Positions 27,899-36,919 of a stretch of 64,000 nt of DNA are shown here, piece by piece (the first letter of the stretch is position 1; every line of letters begins with the position of its first letter). The DNA is from Arthrobacter sp. EPSL27 (GTDB lineage Bacteria > Actinomycetota > Actinomycetes > Actinomycetales > Micrococcaceae): positions 853,757 through 917,756 of the forward strand of contig NZ_LNUT01000004.1 of the NCBI RefSeq assembly GCF_001512305.1. Direction: 5' to 3'. The notes under the pieces are model-generated. The model saw only the letters and a program-made list of their open reading frames with translations. It did not search any database and was not told where the DNA came from. Position numbers and translations under genes: made by a program.

Positions 27899-27923
27899 GG
27901 GGCGGCCGGTTCAAGGCCGCCCC
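27899..27923 (+). terminator. Hairpin after moaE
   Basis: GGGGCGGCC (27899-27907) pairs perfectly with GGCCGCCCC (27915-27923). It separates the cofactor cluster from dapB. No T-run. Confidence 0.65.
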
Positions 27924-27934
27924 TGCCCCGGCGG

Positions 27935-27940
27935 TAGGGT
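27935..27940 (+). promoter_or_regulatory. -10 element, leaderless promoter of dapB
   Basis: TAGGGT ends 7 nt before ATG 27948; there is no Shine-Dalgarno. Confidence 0.5.
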
Positions 27941-27947
27941 TGATGGC

Positions 27948-28706
27948 ATGACCGAACAACTCGCAGTCGCCGTGCTGGGCGCCAACGGGCGCATGGGCGC
28001 CGAAGCCGTCCAGGCCGTCGAAGCCGCCGCGGACCTGAACCTTGTCGCCGCGCTGGGCCGCAACGATCCGCTGGAGACGCTTGTCGACGCCGGCGCCCGG
28101 ATCGTGGTGGACCTGACCGTCCCCGAAAGCACCGAAGCGAACGTCCGCTTCGCCGTCGACCACGGCATGCATGCCGTAGTTGGTACCACCGGTTGGGATG
28201 CGGAGAAACTGGCCCGGCTGGAGGAGCTCCTCGCCGGCCAGCCGGAGGCGGGCGTCCTGATCGCACCAAACTTCGCCCTCGGTTCGGTCCTCGCCTCAGC
28301 GTTCGCCGCCAAGGCCTCCCGCTACTTCGAGTCGGTGGAAATCGTCGAACTGCACCACCCGGACAAGGTGGACGCCCCGTCCGGCACCGCCGTGCGGACT
28401 GCCCAGCTCATTGCCGCCGAGCGCTCTGCTGCCAGCCTTCCCGCCAGCCCCGATGCCACCACCAGCGAACGCTCCGGCGCCCGCGGCTGCGACGTCGACG
28501 GCGTCCGCGTCCACAGCGTCCGGCTCCGCGGCCTCGTGGCGCACCAGGAAGTGCTTCTGGGCGGGCCGGGGGAGCAGCTGACATTGCGGCACGACTCCTT
28601 CGACCGCGCCTCGTTCATGCCCGGCGTGCTGCTGGGCGTGCGCAACGTGGCGGCCCACCCGGGCCTCACCGTCGGCCTCGACGGCTACCTGGACCTGGGA
28701 CTCTGA
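27948..28706 (+). CDS. dapB: 4-hydroxy-tetrahydrodipicolinate reductase
   Basis: 252 residues. Second dedicated step of the lysine / diaminopimelate pathway, reducing the DapA product with NAD(P)H. The Rossmann loop is AVLGANGRMG, followed by VVDLTVPEST and VVGTTGW. The catalytic region is VEIVELHHPDKVDAPSGTA with the His-His and Lys residues. It probably starts as a leaderless message. It ends 5 nt before the next gene. Confidence 0.95.
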   Translation: MTEQLAVAVLGANGRMGAEAVQAVEAAADLNLVAALGRNDPLETLVDAGARIVVDLTVPESTEANVRFAVDHGMHAVVGTTGWDAEKLARLEELLAGQPEAGVLIAPNFALGSVLASAFAAKASRYFESVEIVELHHPDKVDAPSGTAVRTAQLIAAERSAASLPASPDATTSERSGARGCDVDGVRVHSVRLRGLVAHQEVLLGGPGEQLTLRHDSFDRASFMPGVLLGVRNVAAHPGLTVGLDGYLDLGL

Positions 28707-28711
28707 GCGCC

Positions 28712-29194
28712 GTGGCCAACGTCCTCGCCGCCTTCAAAGCCAACCGCACCAAGATCTGGGTCGGTGCGGTCACGCTCCTGCTGGTCTTTTACCTGGTGGT
28801 GTCCTTCCAGCGCGCCGTGCTCCTCATGACGGACCCCAACCTGGTGGCCAAGGCCATCGGCGCCGCGTACCTGATCCTGCCCGTGATCGGTGCCTGGGCC
28901 CTGGTCCGCGAACTGCTCTTCGGTGCCCGGACCGAACGGCTGGCCAACATCCTCGAAGCCGAAGGCGGGCTGCCCGAAGACAACCTGCCGCGCACCCCCG
29001 CAGGGCGGATCATCCGCGAAGCCGCGGACCGCGAATTCGAGAAGTACCGCGCCGAAACGGAAGCGGCGCCGGAGGACTGGCGTTCCTGGTTCCGGCTCAG
29101 CTGCGCTTATGACGCCGCGGGCGACCGCAAACGGGCGCGTGCCTCCATGCGCGACGCCATCCGGCTGTACCGCACGGGATCCCGCCAAGGCTGA
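28712..29194 (+). CDS. Conserved membrane protein with TPR-like C-terminus
   Basis: 160 residues. Two hydrophobic helices (WVGAVTLLLVFYLVVSF; AIGAAYLILPVIGAWALV) precede a soluble helical region ending in WRSWFRLSCAYDAAGDRKRARASMRDAIRLY, which reads like one tetratricopeptide-type helical pair. GTG 28712 starts 5 nt after the dapB stop, so it is likely co-transcribed. No function assigned. Confidence 0.7.
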   Translation: MANVLAAFKANRTKIWVGAVTLLLVFYLVVSFQRAVLLMTDPNLVAKAIGAAYLILPVIGAWALVRELLFGARTERLANILEAEGGLPEDNLPRTPAGRIIREAADREFEKYRAETEAAPEDWRSWFRLSCAYDAAGDRKRARASMRDAIRLYRTGSRQG

Positions 29195-29217
29195 GCGCCC
29201 GCGGGCTGCCCGGGGCC

Positions 29218-29251
29218 CCGGACGGCCCCCTGGCTACCGGGGGCCGTCCGG
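29218..29251. terminator. Bidirectional terminator hairpin
   Basis: A 13-bp perfect stem: CCGGACGGCCCCC (29218-29230) and GGGGGCCGTCCGG (29239-29251), between two convergent genes. Further GC-rich inverted repeats flank it. Confidence 0.75.
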
Positions 29252-29279
29252 GCCGCCCGGGCCGTAGCCCGGGCCGCAG

Positions 29280-30515
29280 CTACCTGACCCGCGCCGGCTG
29301 GTACCGGCCCAGCTGGTTGGCGGCATGCGCCACCCATTCCAGCGGCCCCCGCCACGCCAGCGCCGCGAACATGCCGCCGATCGCGAGGATCGCGGCCGCC
29401 TGCGCCCAGTAGACCCCCTCCACCGTCCAGCCGGACGGCAGCGGCTGGCCGGAGAGGGACGCCATCGCGCACAAGTGGGCCGTGTAGAAGGTCAGGGTCA
29501 TGGCTCCGGCACCGCGCAGCGGCAGCAGCAGGTCCAGTCCGGCCCCCTGCACCAGCCGGCCCAGGATCAGGAAAGAGCCCACCACGGCGGCCGCGACCCC
29601 CGAGGTGTGCAGCAGGTCCAGCGTGGTGCCCGAGTGCGGGGCGCTGGATGCCAGCCACCAGGCCGATCCGGTCTGGTCCACCCCGGCGAGGTTCACCTGC
29701 AGCAGGCTTTCCAGCGGATACGAGGGGTCCAGGAGGGATGCTTGCAGCTGCGCCCGGCCGCCCCAGTCCTCCATCATCACCACACTGAACCACTTGGCGA
29801 GGACGGCGACGGCGGCGCCCACGGCCAGCAGCAGGACGGGGACTGCCGCCGACGTCAGCGCCATCCGGCCGATCGCGAGGCCCACCAGCAGGTAGGTCAT
29901 CCACTGGAAAACGGGATAGTAGCCGGTCAGGAACAGGTCCCCCAGCAGGATGGCAGGGGTGGACAGGTCCTCCCAGACGGGGTTGTGGCCCAGCTGCAGG
30001 GGAGGCTCGGCGGCAAGGAGCCACGGCCTCAGCAGGAAGGCCATTGCCGGGCTGACCAGCACCCAGCCGGCGGCCAGCACCAGCAGGTGCTTGACGTCCA
30101 GGCCCAGGAACGGCAGCACACACAGGAACAGCACGGCGTAGTGGACCAGGATGATCGCGATGTTCACTTCGAGCCCGCCGACGGTGAGCCCGACGGCGCC
30201 GATCACCAGGGCGCGGAGGGCGATGCCCCGGCGGGCCGCCCACAGCCGGGGACCGTCCAGCGGCTGCTGCTTCCCGGTGGACAGCGCCAGGCCGATCCCG
30301 GCAAGCACGGCGAACAGGGCCGAGGCGCGGCCGGAAAAAACCAGCCCCACCCACGTCGGGGTGAGCTGGGCATTGGACTCGAAGGTCGGAAAGACATGCG
30401 TCGCCATCATGCCCAGGAGGGCCAGGCCGCGGGCGGCATCAATTCCTGCGAGCCGCATCCCGGTGGCCTTGGCTGCTGCGGACCGGGATGGGGATGCTGT
30501 TCCGCGCGGCGTCAT
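29280..30515 (-). CDS. DUF418 / acyltransferase-like polytopic membrane protein
   Basis: 411 residues with about ten membrane helices. It opens with RLAGIDAARGLALLGMMATHVFP, the motif of the heparan-glucosaminide N-acetyltransferase / DUF1624-DUF418 superfamily, and contains PVFQWMTYLLVGLAIGR and LTFYTAHLCAM near the end. A role in acyl transfer to a surface polymer is possible but not shown. ATG 30515 is the first start in frame. It is divergent from the SOS-boxed gene. Confidence 0.75.
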   Translation of the reverse strand: MTPRGTASPSRSAAAKATGMRLAGIDAARGLALLGMMATHVFPTFESNAQLTPTWVGLVFSGRASALFAVLAGIGLALSTGKQQPLDGPRLWAARRGIALRALVIGAVGLTVGGLEVNIAIILVHYAVLFLCVLPFLGLDVKHLLVLAAGWVLVSPAMAFLLRPWLLAAEPPLQLGHNPVWEDLSTPAILLGDLFLTGYYPVFQWMTYLLVGLAIGRMALTSAAVPVLLLAVGAAVAVLAKWFSVVMMEDWGGRAQLQASLLDPSYPLESLLQVNLAGVDQTGSAWWLASSAPHSGTTLDLLHTSGVAAAVVGSFLILGRLVQGAGLDLLLPLRGAGAMTLTFYTAHLCAMASLSGQPLPSGWTVEGVYWAQAAAILAIGGMFAALAWRGPLEWVAHAANQLGRYQPARVR

Positions 30516-30595
30516 TCGTCGATCGTCTCACGACCTCCGGCAGCGGTCCTCCGTCAACGGCGGGTCAGGGGAACTTCACAGGCGCCGCACAGGCC

Positions 30596-30624
30596 TTGTA
30601 TTCGAATATATGTTCGAATAGGAT
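30596..30624 (+). promoter_or_regulatory. SOS promoter: LexA box filling the -35/-10 spacer
   Basis: TTGTAT (30596-30601), 17 nt, TAGGAT (30619-30624), then 6 nt to ATG 30631. The spacer is occupied by TCGAATATATGTTCGA (30602-30617), one base off the actinobacterial LexA consensus TCGAAC-N4-GTTCGA. LexA binding would block the promoter completely. Confidence 0.8.
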
Positions 30625-30630
30625 GGCGCC

Positions 30631-30975
30631 ATGAACAACAGACCAGAACCCGCACTCCCGCCGGAGGCGGTCCCCGGCGTGCTGAAGGCGATGAGTCCCG
30701 GCGTCGTGGACTTCCTGTTCCGGCAGCTCGTCGCCGGCGAGCCGGCGGAGGATGTGCAGTGGGGCAGGGAGGGGACGGCCCTGTCGGCGCAGGCGCCCGG
30801 TGCCGAACTCGCCCGCCGGCTTGCCGAGACGGACCTTGAAGCACTCACGCCCGGCGAACTGTTCCACTACGTGCGGGCCGCCCAGCGGCTCGCGGCGTGG
30901 GCCGAGGCGCTCCGCGAAGAAGCGGTGGGCCGCTACTGCGATGTGCCGGCCGGCGGATCTGCCCAGCAGGGATAA
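30631..30975 (+). CDS. Small SOS-controlled protein resembling a DUF222 N-terminus
   Basis: 114 residues, largely helical. The segment LTPGELFHYVRAAQRLAAWAEALREEAVGRY resembles the first helices of DUF222/13E12 proteins, but the HNH nuclease part is absent. ATG 30631 is 6 nt after a -10 element, so the mRNA would be leaderless. The stop codon lies in a 13-bp tandem duplication. It may be a functional truncated relative or a remnant; the intact promoter and LexA box favour expression. Confidence 0.65.
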   Translation: MNNRPEPALPPEAVPGVLKAMSPGVVDFLFRQLVAGEPAEDVQWGREGTALSAQAPGAELARRLAETDLEALTPGELFHYVRAAQRLAAWAEALREEAVGRYCDVPAGGSAQQG

Positions 30976-30990
30976 TCAGCAGGGATAATC
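30965..30990 (+). repeat. 13-bp tandem duplication across the stop codon
   Basis: AGCAGGGATAATC occurs twice in direct succession (30965-30977 and 30978-30990). The first copy contains the TAA that ends the preceding gene. Confidence 0.85.
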
Positions 30991-31080
30991 AGCGGCGCGG
31001 CACCGTCCGAAGGGGGCTTTCCGGACACGGCTTGATCTTCATCACTTCGCCTTCATTGTCTTATCAAGCCGGGGACAGGG

Positions 31081-31086
31081 TAACGT
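31081..31086 (+). promoter_or_regulatory. -10 element, leaderless promoter of dapA
   Basis: TAACGT ends 7 nt before ATG 31094; no Shine-Dalgarno is present. Confidence 0.45.
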
Positions 31087-31093
31087 TTTTCAT

Positions 31094-32002
31094 ATGCCTG
31101 ACTCTCGCACTCGCTCTTACACGTTCGGATCCCTCGTAACCGCCATGGTTACGCCTTTCACAGCCGACGGTGAGGTCGATTACCAGCAGAACGCGGAGCT
31201 GGCCAACAAGCTCGTCGACGACGGCCACGATGCCCTCGTCATTTCCGGCACCACGGGGGAGACCTCCACGCTGGAGGACGACGAAAAAGAGAAGCTCTTC
31301 CGCGTCATCGTCGAAGCGGTGGGCGACCGCGCCAAGGTGATCGCCGGAACGGGCACCAACCACACCTCGCACTCCATCGAGATGGCCAAGCGCGCCGAGA
31401 AGGCCGGAGCCCACGGCCAGCTGATCGTCACCCCGTACTACAACAAGCCGAGCCAGGGCGGCATCCAGGCCCACATCGAAGCCGTCGCCGACGCCGCCGA
31501 CCTTCCCGTGATGGTCTATGACATCCCCGGCCGCTCCTGCGTCCCGATCGAACCCGAGACCATGATCCGGCTCGCGGAGCACCGGAACATCATCGCGCTC
31601 AAGGACGCCAAGGCCGACTTCGCGGCCGTCACCCGGGTCCTTGCCAACACCGACCTTGACGTCTACTCCGGCGACGACGGGCTGACCCTGCCGTGGATGG
31701 CAGCCGGCGCCGCCGGACTCGTGAGCGTTTCCGCGCACGTCGCCACGCGGCAGTTCCGCGCCATGATCGACGCCGCACTTGCGGGCGACTTCGCCACCGC
31801 CCGCACCATACATTTCGAACTGGACCCCGTGGTCCGTGCAGTGATGACCCACATCCAGGGTGCTGTTGCTGCGAAGCAAGTTCTTAAGTGGCAGGGAGTC
31901 CTGCCCAACTCTGTTGTCCGCTTGCCCCTCGTGGAGCCGGACGACGCCGAGATCGAAACCATCCGCGAGGACTTGGCGGAAGCCGGAATGGTCTTTTCCT
32001 AA
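31094..32002 (+). CDS. dapA: 4-hydroxy-tetrahydrodipicolinate synthase
   Basis: 302 residues. It condenses pyruvate with aspartate semialdehyde at the head of the lysine/DAP pathway. Seen: VTAMVTPFTADGEVDY, SGTTGETSTL, VTPYYNKPSQGG, the YDIPGRS tyrosine, and the Schiff-base lysine in IIALKDAKAD. The start codon follows a -10 element directly. It is followed after 56 bp by the RNase J gene, a common actinobacterial pair. Confidence 0.96.
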   Translation: MPDSRTRSYTFGSLVTAMVTPFTADGEVDYQQNAELANKLVDDGHDALVISGTTGETSTLEDDEKEKLFRVIVEAVGDRAKVIAGTGTNHTSHSIEMAKRAEKAGAHGQLIVTPYYNKPSQGGIQAHIEAVADAADLPVMVYDIPGRSCVPIEPETMIRLAEHRNIIALKDAKADFAAVTRVLANTDLDVYSGDDGLTLPWMAAGAAGLVSVSAHVATRQFRAMIDAALAGDFATARTIHFELDPVVRAVMTHIQGAVAAKQVLKWQGVLPNSVVRLPLVEPDDAEIETIREDLAEAGMVFS

Positions 32003-32058
32003 TCAGTGACCCTGATGAGTGGAGACCAGGCCGGCAACCGCCTGGAAAGTAGTGCACT

Positions 32059-33750
32059 ATGACCCAAACTGCCCTTCCCGGCCTTGTCACGCCGCCGAAA
32101 CTGCTCAAGGACACCCTGCGGATCGTTCCGCTCGGCGGCCTCGGGGAGATCGGCCGCAACATGACCGTCTTCGAAATCGGCGGCAAGCTCCTCATCGTCG
32201 ACTGCGGCGTCCTCTTCCCGGAGGAAACCCAGCCCGGCGTTGACCTGATCCTGCCCGATTTCTCCTACATCGAGGACCGCCTCGATGACATCGTCGCCGT
32301 CGTCCTGACCCACGGCCACGAGGACCACATCGGTGCCGTGCCCTACCTGCTGCGCCTGCGCGCCGACATCCCCCTGGTGGGTTCCCAGCTGACGCTGGCC
32401 CTGATCGAGGCGAAGCTGCAGGAGCACCGGATCCGGCCGATCACCCAGACCGTCACCGAAGGCCAGATCAAGAAGTTCGGCCCGTTCGAGTGCGAATTCG
32501 TGGCCGTCAACCACTCCATCCCCGACGCCCTTGCTGTCTTCCTGCGCACCGCCGGCGGCACCGTCCTGCACACCGGCGACTTCAAGATGGACCAGCTGCC
32601 GCTGGACGGCCGCATCACCGACCTCCGCCACTTCGCCAAGCTCGGCGAAGAAGGCGTGGACCTCTTCATGTCGGACTCCACGAACGCCGACGTTCCGGGG
32701 TTCACCACCGCCGAGAAGGAAATCGGGCCCACCCTGGACCGGCTCTTCGGCCAGGCCACCAAGCGCCTGATCGTGGCCTCGTTCTCCTCGCACGTGCACC
32801 GCGTCCAGCAGGTCCTCGACGCCGCCGCCAACCACAACCGCAAGGTTGCCTTCGTCGGCCGCTCCATGGTCCGCAACATGGCCATCGCCGCGAAGCTCGG
32901 CTACCTCGACGTGCCCCCGGGCATCCTGGTGGACATCAAGAACATCGACAACCTGCCGGACAACCGCGTGGTGCTGATGTCCACCGGTTCCCAGGGCGAG
33001 CCGATGGCGGCCCTGTCCCGCATGGCCAACGGTGACCACCGCGTCGTCGTCGGCCAGGGCGACACGGTCATCCTCGCCTCCAGCCTCATCCCGGGCAACG
33101 AGAACGCCGTCTTCCGCATCATCAACGGCCTGCTCAAGCTGGGCGCCGACGTCATCCACAAGGGCAACGCCAAGGTGCACGTCTCCGGCCACGCAGCGGC
33201 CGGCGAGCTGCTGTACTGCTACAACATCCTGGAGCCGCTCAACGCGATGCCGGTGCACGGCGAAACCCGGCACCTGATCGCCAACGGCAAGATCGCCCTG
33301 GACTCCGGCGTCCCCGAGGAGAGCATCCTCCTCGCGGACAACGGCACCGTCATCGACCTGCGGGACCACCAGGCCGACATCGTGGGCCAGGTGGAGGTCG
33401 GCTTTGTCTACGTCGACGGCTCCAGCGTCGGCGAGGTCACGGAAGCTGACCTGAAGGACCGCCAGACCCTCGGCGACGAAGGGTTCATCTCCATCATCAC
33501 CGTGATCCACCGCGCCACCGGCAAGGTGGTCTCCGGGCCGGAGATCCACGCCCGCGGCGTGGCTGAGGACGACTCGGTCTTCGACGAGATCATCCCGAAG
33601 ATCAACGCCGCGCTGGAAGAAGCCGTGCTCAACCGCACCGACCACACCACGCACCAGCTGCAGCAGGTGGTCCGCCGCGTCGTCGGAACCTGGGTCAACC
33701 GCAAGCTCCGCCGCAAGCCGATGATCATCCCGGTGGTGCTGGAAGCGTAA
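32059..33750 (+). CDS. rnj: Ribonuclease J
   Basis: A 563-residue metallo-beta-lactamase / beta-CASP ribonuclease with endo- and 5' exonuclease activity, a central RNA decay enzyme together with PNPase. The zinc motif HxHxDH is LTHGHEDHIGA (~residue 80), followed by HTGDFKMDQLPLDG, SDSTNAD, and the beta-CASP block (STGSQGEP, SGHAAAGEL, VHGETRHL). ATG 32059 is used; its upstream region lacks a clear Shine-Dalgarno. Confidence 0.95.
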   Translation: MTQTALPGLVTPPKLLKDTLRIVPLGGLGEIGRNMTVFEIGGKLLIVDCGVLFPEETQPGVDLILPDFSYIEDRLDDIVAVVLTHGHEDHIGAVPYLLRLRADIPLVGSQLTLALIEAKLQEHRIRPITQTVTEGQIKKFGPFECEFVAVNHSIPDALAVFLRTAGGTVLHTGDFKMDQLPLDGRITDLRHFAKLGEEGVDLFMSDSTNADVPGFTTAEKEIGPTLDRLFGQATKRLIVASFSSHVHRVQQVLDAAANHNRKVAFVGRSMVRNMAIAAKLGYLDVPPGILVDIKNIDNLPDNRVVLMSTGSQGEPMAALSRMANGDHRVVVGQGDTVILASSLIPGNENAVFRIINGLLKLGADVIHKGNAKVHVSGHAAAGELLYCYNILEPLNAMPVHGETRHLIANGKIALDSGVPEESILLADNGTVIDLRDHQADIVGQVEVGFVYVDGSSVGEVTEADLKDRQTLGDEGFISIITVIHRATGKVVSGPEIHARGVAEDDSVFDEIIPKINAALEEAVLNRTDHTTHQLQQVVRRVVGTWVNRKLRRKPMIIPVVLEA

Positions 33751-33756
33751 GCCCCG

Positions 33757-33780
33757 GCCTGGGTCCCGCGGGACCCAGGC
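33757..33780 (+). terminator. Terminator hairpin after RNase J
   Basis: GCCTGGGTCCC (33757-33767) pairs with GGGACCCAGGC (33770-33780). A second GC-rich hairpin (33829-33857) lies before ftsK. Confidence 0.7.
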
Positions 33781-33931
33781 GGCGGCACCGTCCGCCACCT
33801 ACCAGAACGGCCGTCCCGGCCCGCCACAGGCCCCGCCTGCGGCAGGCCGGGGCGGCCGTTGCTGTGTGCCCGGCGGGCAACATGGTCCCGGCCGAGGCCC
33901 GGAAATCCGGGGTTTTCTGCCCGGCGTCGGG

Positions 33932-33937
33932 TACCGT
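33932..33937 (+). promoter_or_regulatory. -10 element, leaderless promoter of ftsK
   Basis: TACCGT ends 7 nt before ATG 33945. Confidence 0.45.
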
Positions 33938-33944
33938 AGCGGGT

Positions 33945-36910
33945 ATGGCGACTCGTACTTCCTCCGCGCCACGAGGTAACTCCAGCGGCAAATCAGGCTC
34001 CCCGGCCAGGGGCTCCGGCTCGGCCGCGTCCAAATCGGGAAGGACGTCCAGCGCCGCGCGCACCCGCCAGCTGGCCGCCGTCGAACCCCAACAGCCGTGG
34101 TTGGTCAGGGTGGTGGCCGGCGCCTGGCTGGGTGTCGCCCACGTCGTCGGCGCCGGAATCCGGCGGATCGGCTACGACGTCAGCGACCTCGCGCCCGAGG
34201 AACGCCGCGACGGCGCAGCCCTGTTCAACCTCGCCCTCGGCGTCTTCGTGGCCACGTTCGCCTGGTGGGGTTTCCAGGGCTGGTTCCCGGACATGGTCTA
34301 CAGCATCGTCAACGGCACCTTTGGCTGGATGTCGCTGCTGCTGCCGCTGATGCTCTTCGTCTGCGCCTTCCGCCTGTTCCGCCAGCCCGTCGACGGCCGC
34401 GGCAACAACCGGATCGGGATTGGCTTCCTGATCATGACCTTTGCCGGGTGCGGCCTCGCCCACGTCATTGGCGGGGAACCGACCGTCGCCGAGGGGTTCG
34501 ACGGGCTCCGCCAGGCCGGCGGCATGCTCGGCTACCTTGCCGCGGCCCCGCTCGCCGCCATCCACGCCGCGGTGCCGCTGGCCGCCTACAGCCTGCTCGC
34601 CTTCACCTCCCTGCTGATCGTCACCGCCACGCCGTTCGGTGCGATCCCCGCCCGGCTGCGCGGCGCCTATGAGCACCTCATGGGCATCGACCTGCAGGAC
34701 CACGACGGCCACGCTGACGGCCATGACCGCAGCTACCTTTACGAAAACGATCCCGCACCGGCGAAGAAGAGGCGCCGCCGCCTCTTCGGCAAAGACCACG
34801 AGGACGACGCCGGACTCGAAGGCTACGTCGGCGACGAGGCGTTCGAACGGGCACTCATCGCGGACGAGGAAGCCGAGGCGGCCCGGACGGCCGCTGAGGC
34901 AAGAGGGGATGCCAAGGCGGCCGCGAAGAGCGCCGCCAAGGCCGCCGCCCCCGGCGTCCGCCGTCCCACCCAGGCCGAGATCGCCGTCGAGAAGATCAAG
35001 GCAGCCCAGGGCCTCGGCAGCGCCGCAGCGGGGGAGAACGCCACCGAAGCGATCCCGCTCGTTTCCCCCGGAATGGCCGCCGGCGGACCCCCGGCCCCGC
35101 CCGCGGCCGGCGTCGTCGCCGCCGCCAAGGTCCCCTCCAACCCGCCGGCGTCGTCGCCGACGCCTAGGTCCCCTCCAACCCCGTGGCCCCGGCGCCCCTG
35201 CCCACGCCCATCCCGCAGCGCACCGAACAGCTCTCGCTCGCCGGCGACGTGACGTATACGCTCCCGGCGTCGGACGTCTTGACCCCGGGCTCCATCCCGA
35301 AGGAACGCACCGAGGCCAACGACGCCATCGTCGCCTCGCTGACCGAGACCCTCACCCAGTTCAACGTGGACGCCCAGGTCACCGGCTTCAGCCGCGGCCC
35401 CACAGTCACCCGCTACGAGATCGAACTGTCCCCGGGCACCAAGGTGGAGCGCGTCACCGCGCTGTCCAAGAACATCTCCTACGCCGTGGCCAGCTCGGAC
35501 GTGCGCATCCTGAGCCCCATTCCCGGCAAGTCGGCCATCGGCATCGAAATCCCCAACACGGACCGCGAGACCGTCTCCCTGGGCGACGTCCTCCGCAGCC
35601 AGAACGCCCGGCGCACCGACCACCCGATGGTGATGGGTGTCGGCAAGGACGTCGAGGGCGGCTACGTCGTCGCGAACCTCGCCAAGATGCCGCACCTGCT
35701 TGTCGCAGGCGCCACCGGCGCCGGCAAGTCGTCGTTCGTCAACTCGATGATTACGTCCATCCTGATGCGCGCCACCCCCGACGAGGTCCGCATGGTCATG
35801 GTGGACCCCAAGCGCGTGGAACTCACCGCCTACGAGGGCGTCCCGCACCTGATCACCCCGATCATCACCAACCCCAAGAAGGCCGCGGAGGCCCTGCAGT
35901 GGGTGGTCCGCGAGATGGACGCCCGCTACGACGACCTCGCCAACTACGGCTTCAAGCACATCGACGACTTCAACAAGGCCGTCCGGGCCGGCAAGGTCCA
36001 CCCGCCGGAGGGGTCCAAGCGGGTCATCCGGGCCTACCCGTACCTGCTGGTGATTGTGGACGAACTCGCCGACCTGATGATGGTGGCGCCCCGCGACGTC
36101 GAAGACTCCATTGTCCGCATCACCCAGCTGGCCCGTGCAGCCGGCATCCACCTCGTGCTCGCCACCCAGCGGCCCTCGGTCGACGTCGTCACCGGCCTGA
36201 TCAAGGCCAACGTGCCGTCCCGGATGGCGTTCGCGACGTCCTCGGTCACCGACTCCCGCGTGGTCCTGGACCAGCCGGGCGCCGAGAAACTCATCGGCCA
36301 GGGCGACGCACTGTTCCTGCCGATGGGCGCCTCCAAGGCCATGCGCGTCCAGGGCGCCTGGGTCACCGAGTCCGAAATCCACAAGGTGGTGGAGCACGTC
36401 AAGGGCCAGCTCAAGGCCGTATACCGCGACGACGTGGCTCCCGACGCGCCCAAGAAGCAGATCGACGACGACATCGGAGACGACCTCGAGGTCCTGCTGC
36501 AGGCCACCGAACTGGTCGTCACCACCCAGTTCGGTTCGACGTCGATGCTGCAGCGCAAGCTGCGCGTCGGCTTCGCGAAGGCGGGCCGGCTGATGGACCT
36601 GCTCGAGTCCCGCGGCGTGGTGGGCCCCTCCGAGGGGTCCAAGGCCCGCGACGTGCTGGTCAAGCCCGATGACCTGGCCACCGTCCTCGCCGCCATGAAG
36701 GGCATGGAAATGCCCGCCGGCGATTCGCAGACCGCGGCGCTGAGCGAGAACGCCAACGCGAACATCGCCCAGGGCGGCTACGCGGAGGACCTCGTCGCCG
36801 ACGACCTGGACCGGCGGACCCAAAGCACCGAGTATTACGACGGCGCCGACGGCGGCTCCGGGGATGACGAGGACGGTTCCGAGGACGCCTGGTCGCTCAC
36901 CGGACGGTAG
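33945..36910 (+). pseudogene. ftsK: DNA translocase FtsK, interrupted by a frameshift and stop
   Basis: FtsK pumps DNA at the division septum. Here it is in two frames. The first (33945-35252, 435 codons) encodes four membrane helices and an Ala/Pro linker, then runs into an unrelated tail. The second (open from GTG 35183 to 36910) encodes the motor: [15 protein letters not shown], Walker [10 protein letters not shown], the [11 protein letters not shown]alker B region, and the winged-helix gamma domain ([23 protein letters not shown]). The break is a 38-bp tandem duplication (35106-35181) that shifts the frame; its second copy also has TAG at 35165. Removing one copy (keeping the AAG version) restores a continuous reading frame. 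GTG 35183 has no ribosome binding site. A sequencing or assembly fault is possible. Confidence 0.8.
35106..35181 (+). repeat. 38-bp imperfect tandem duplication in the ftsK linker
   Basis: Copies at 35106-35143 and 35144-35181 differ at only two bases (GCC/GAC and AAG/TAG codons). Because 38 is not a multiple of three, the duplication moves the downstream motor region out of frame. Confidence 0.95.
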
Positions 36911-36913
36911 CCT
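36908..36913 (+). promoter_or_regulatory. -10 element, leaderless promoter of pgsA
   Basis: TAGCCT overlaps the ftsK stop codon and ends 6 nt before GTG 36920. Confidence 0.5.
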
Positions 36914-36919
36914 AGGAAC

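Noticed and set aside
31999..33798. 599-codon antisense frame opposite RNase J
   Set aside because: Same codon-bias artefact; rich in Val/Asp/Gly/His with no domain.
35183..36910. Independent gene for a short FtsK motor starting at GTG 35183
   Set aside because: No ribosome binding site and the upstream half of FtsK is directly adjacent in another frame; an interrupted single gene explains it better.
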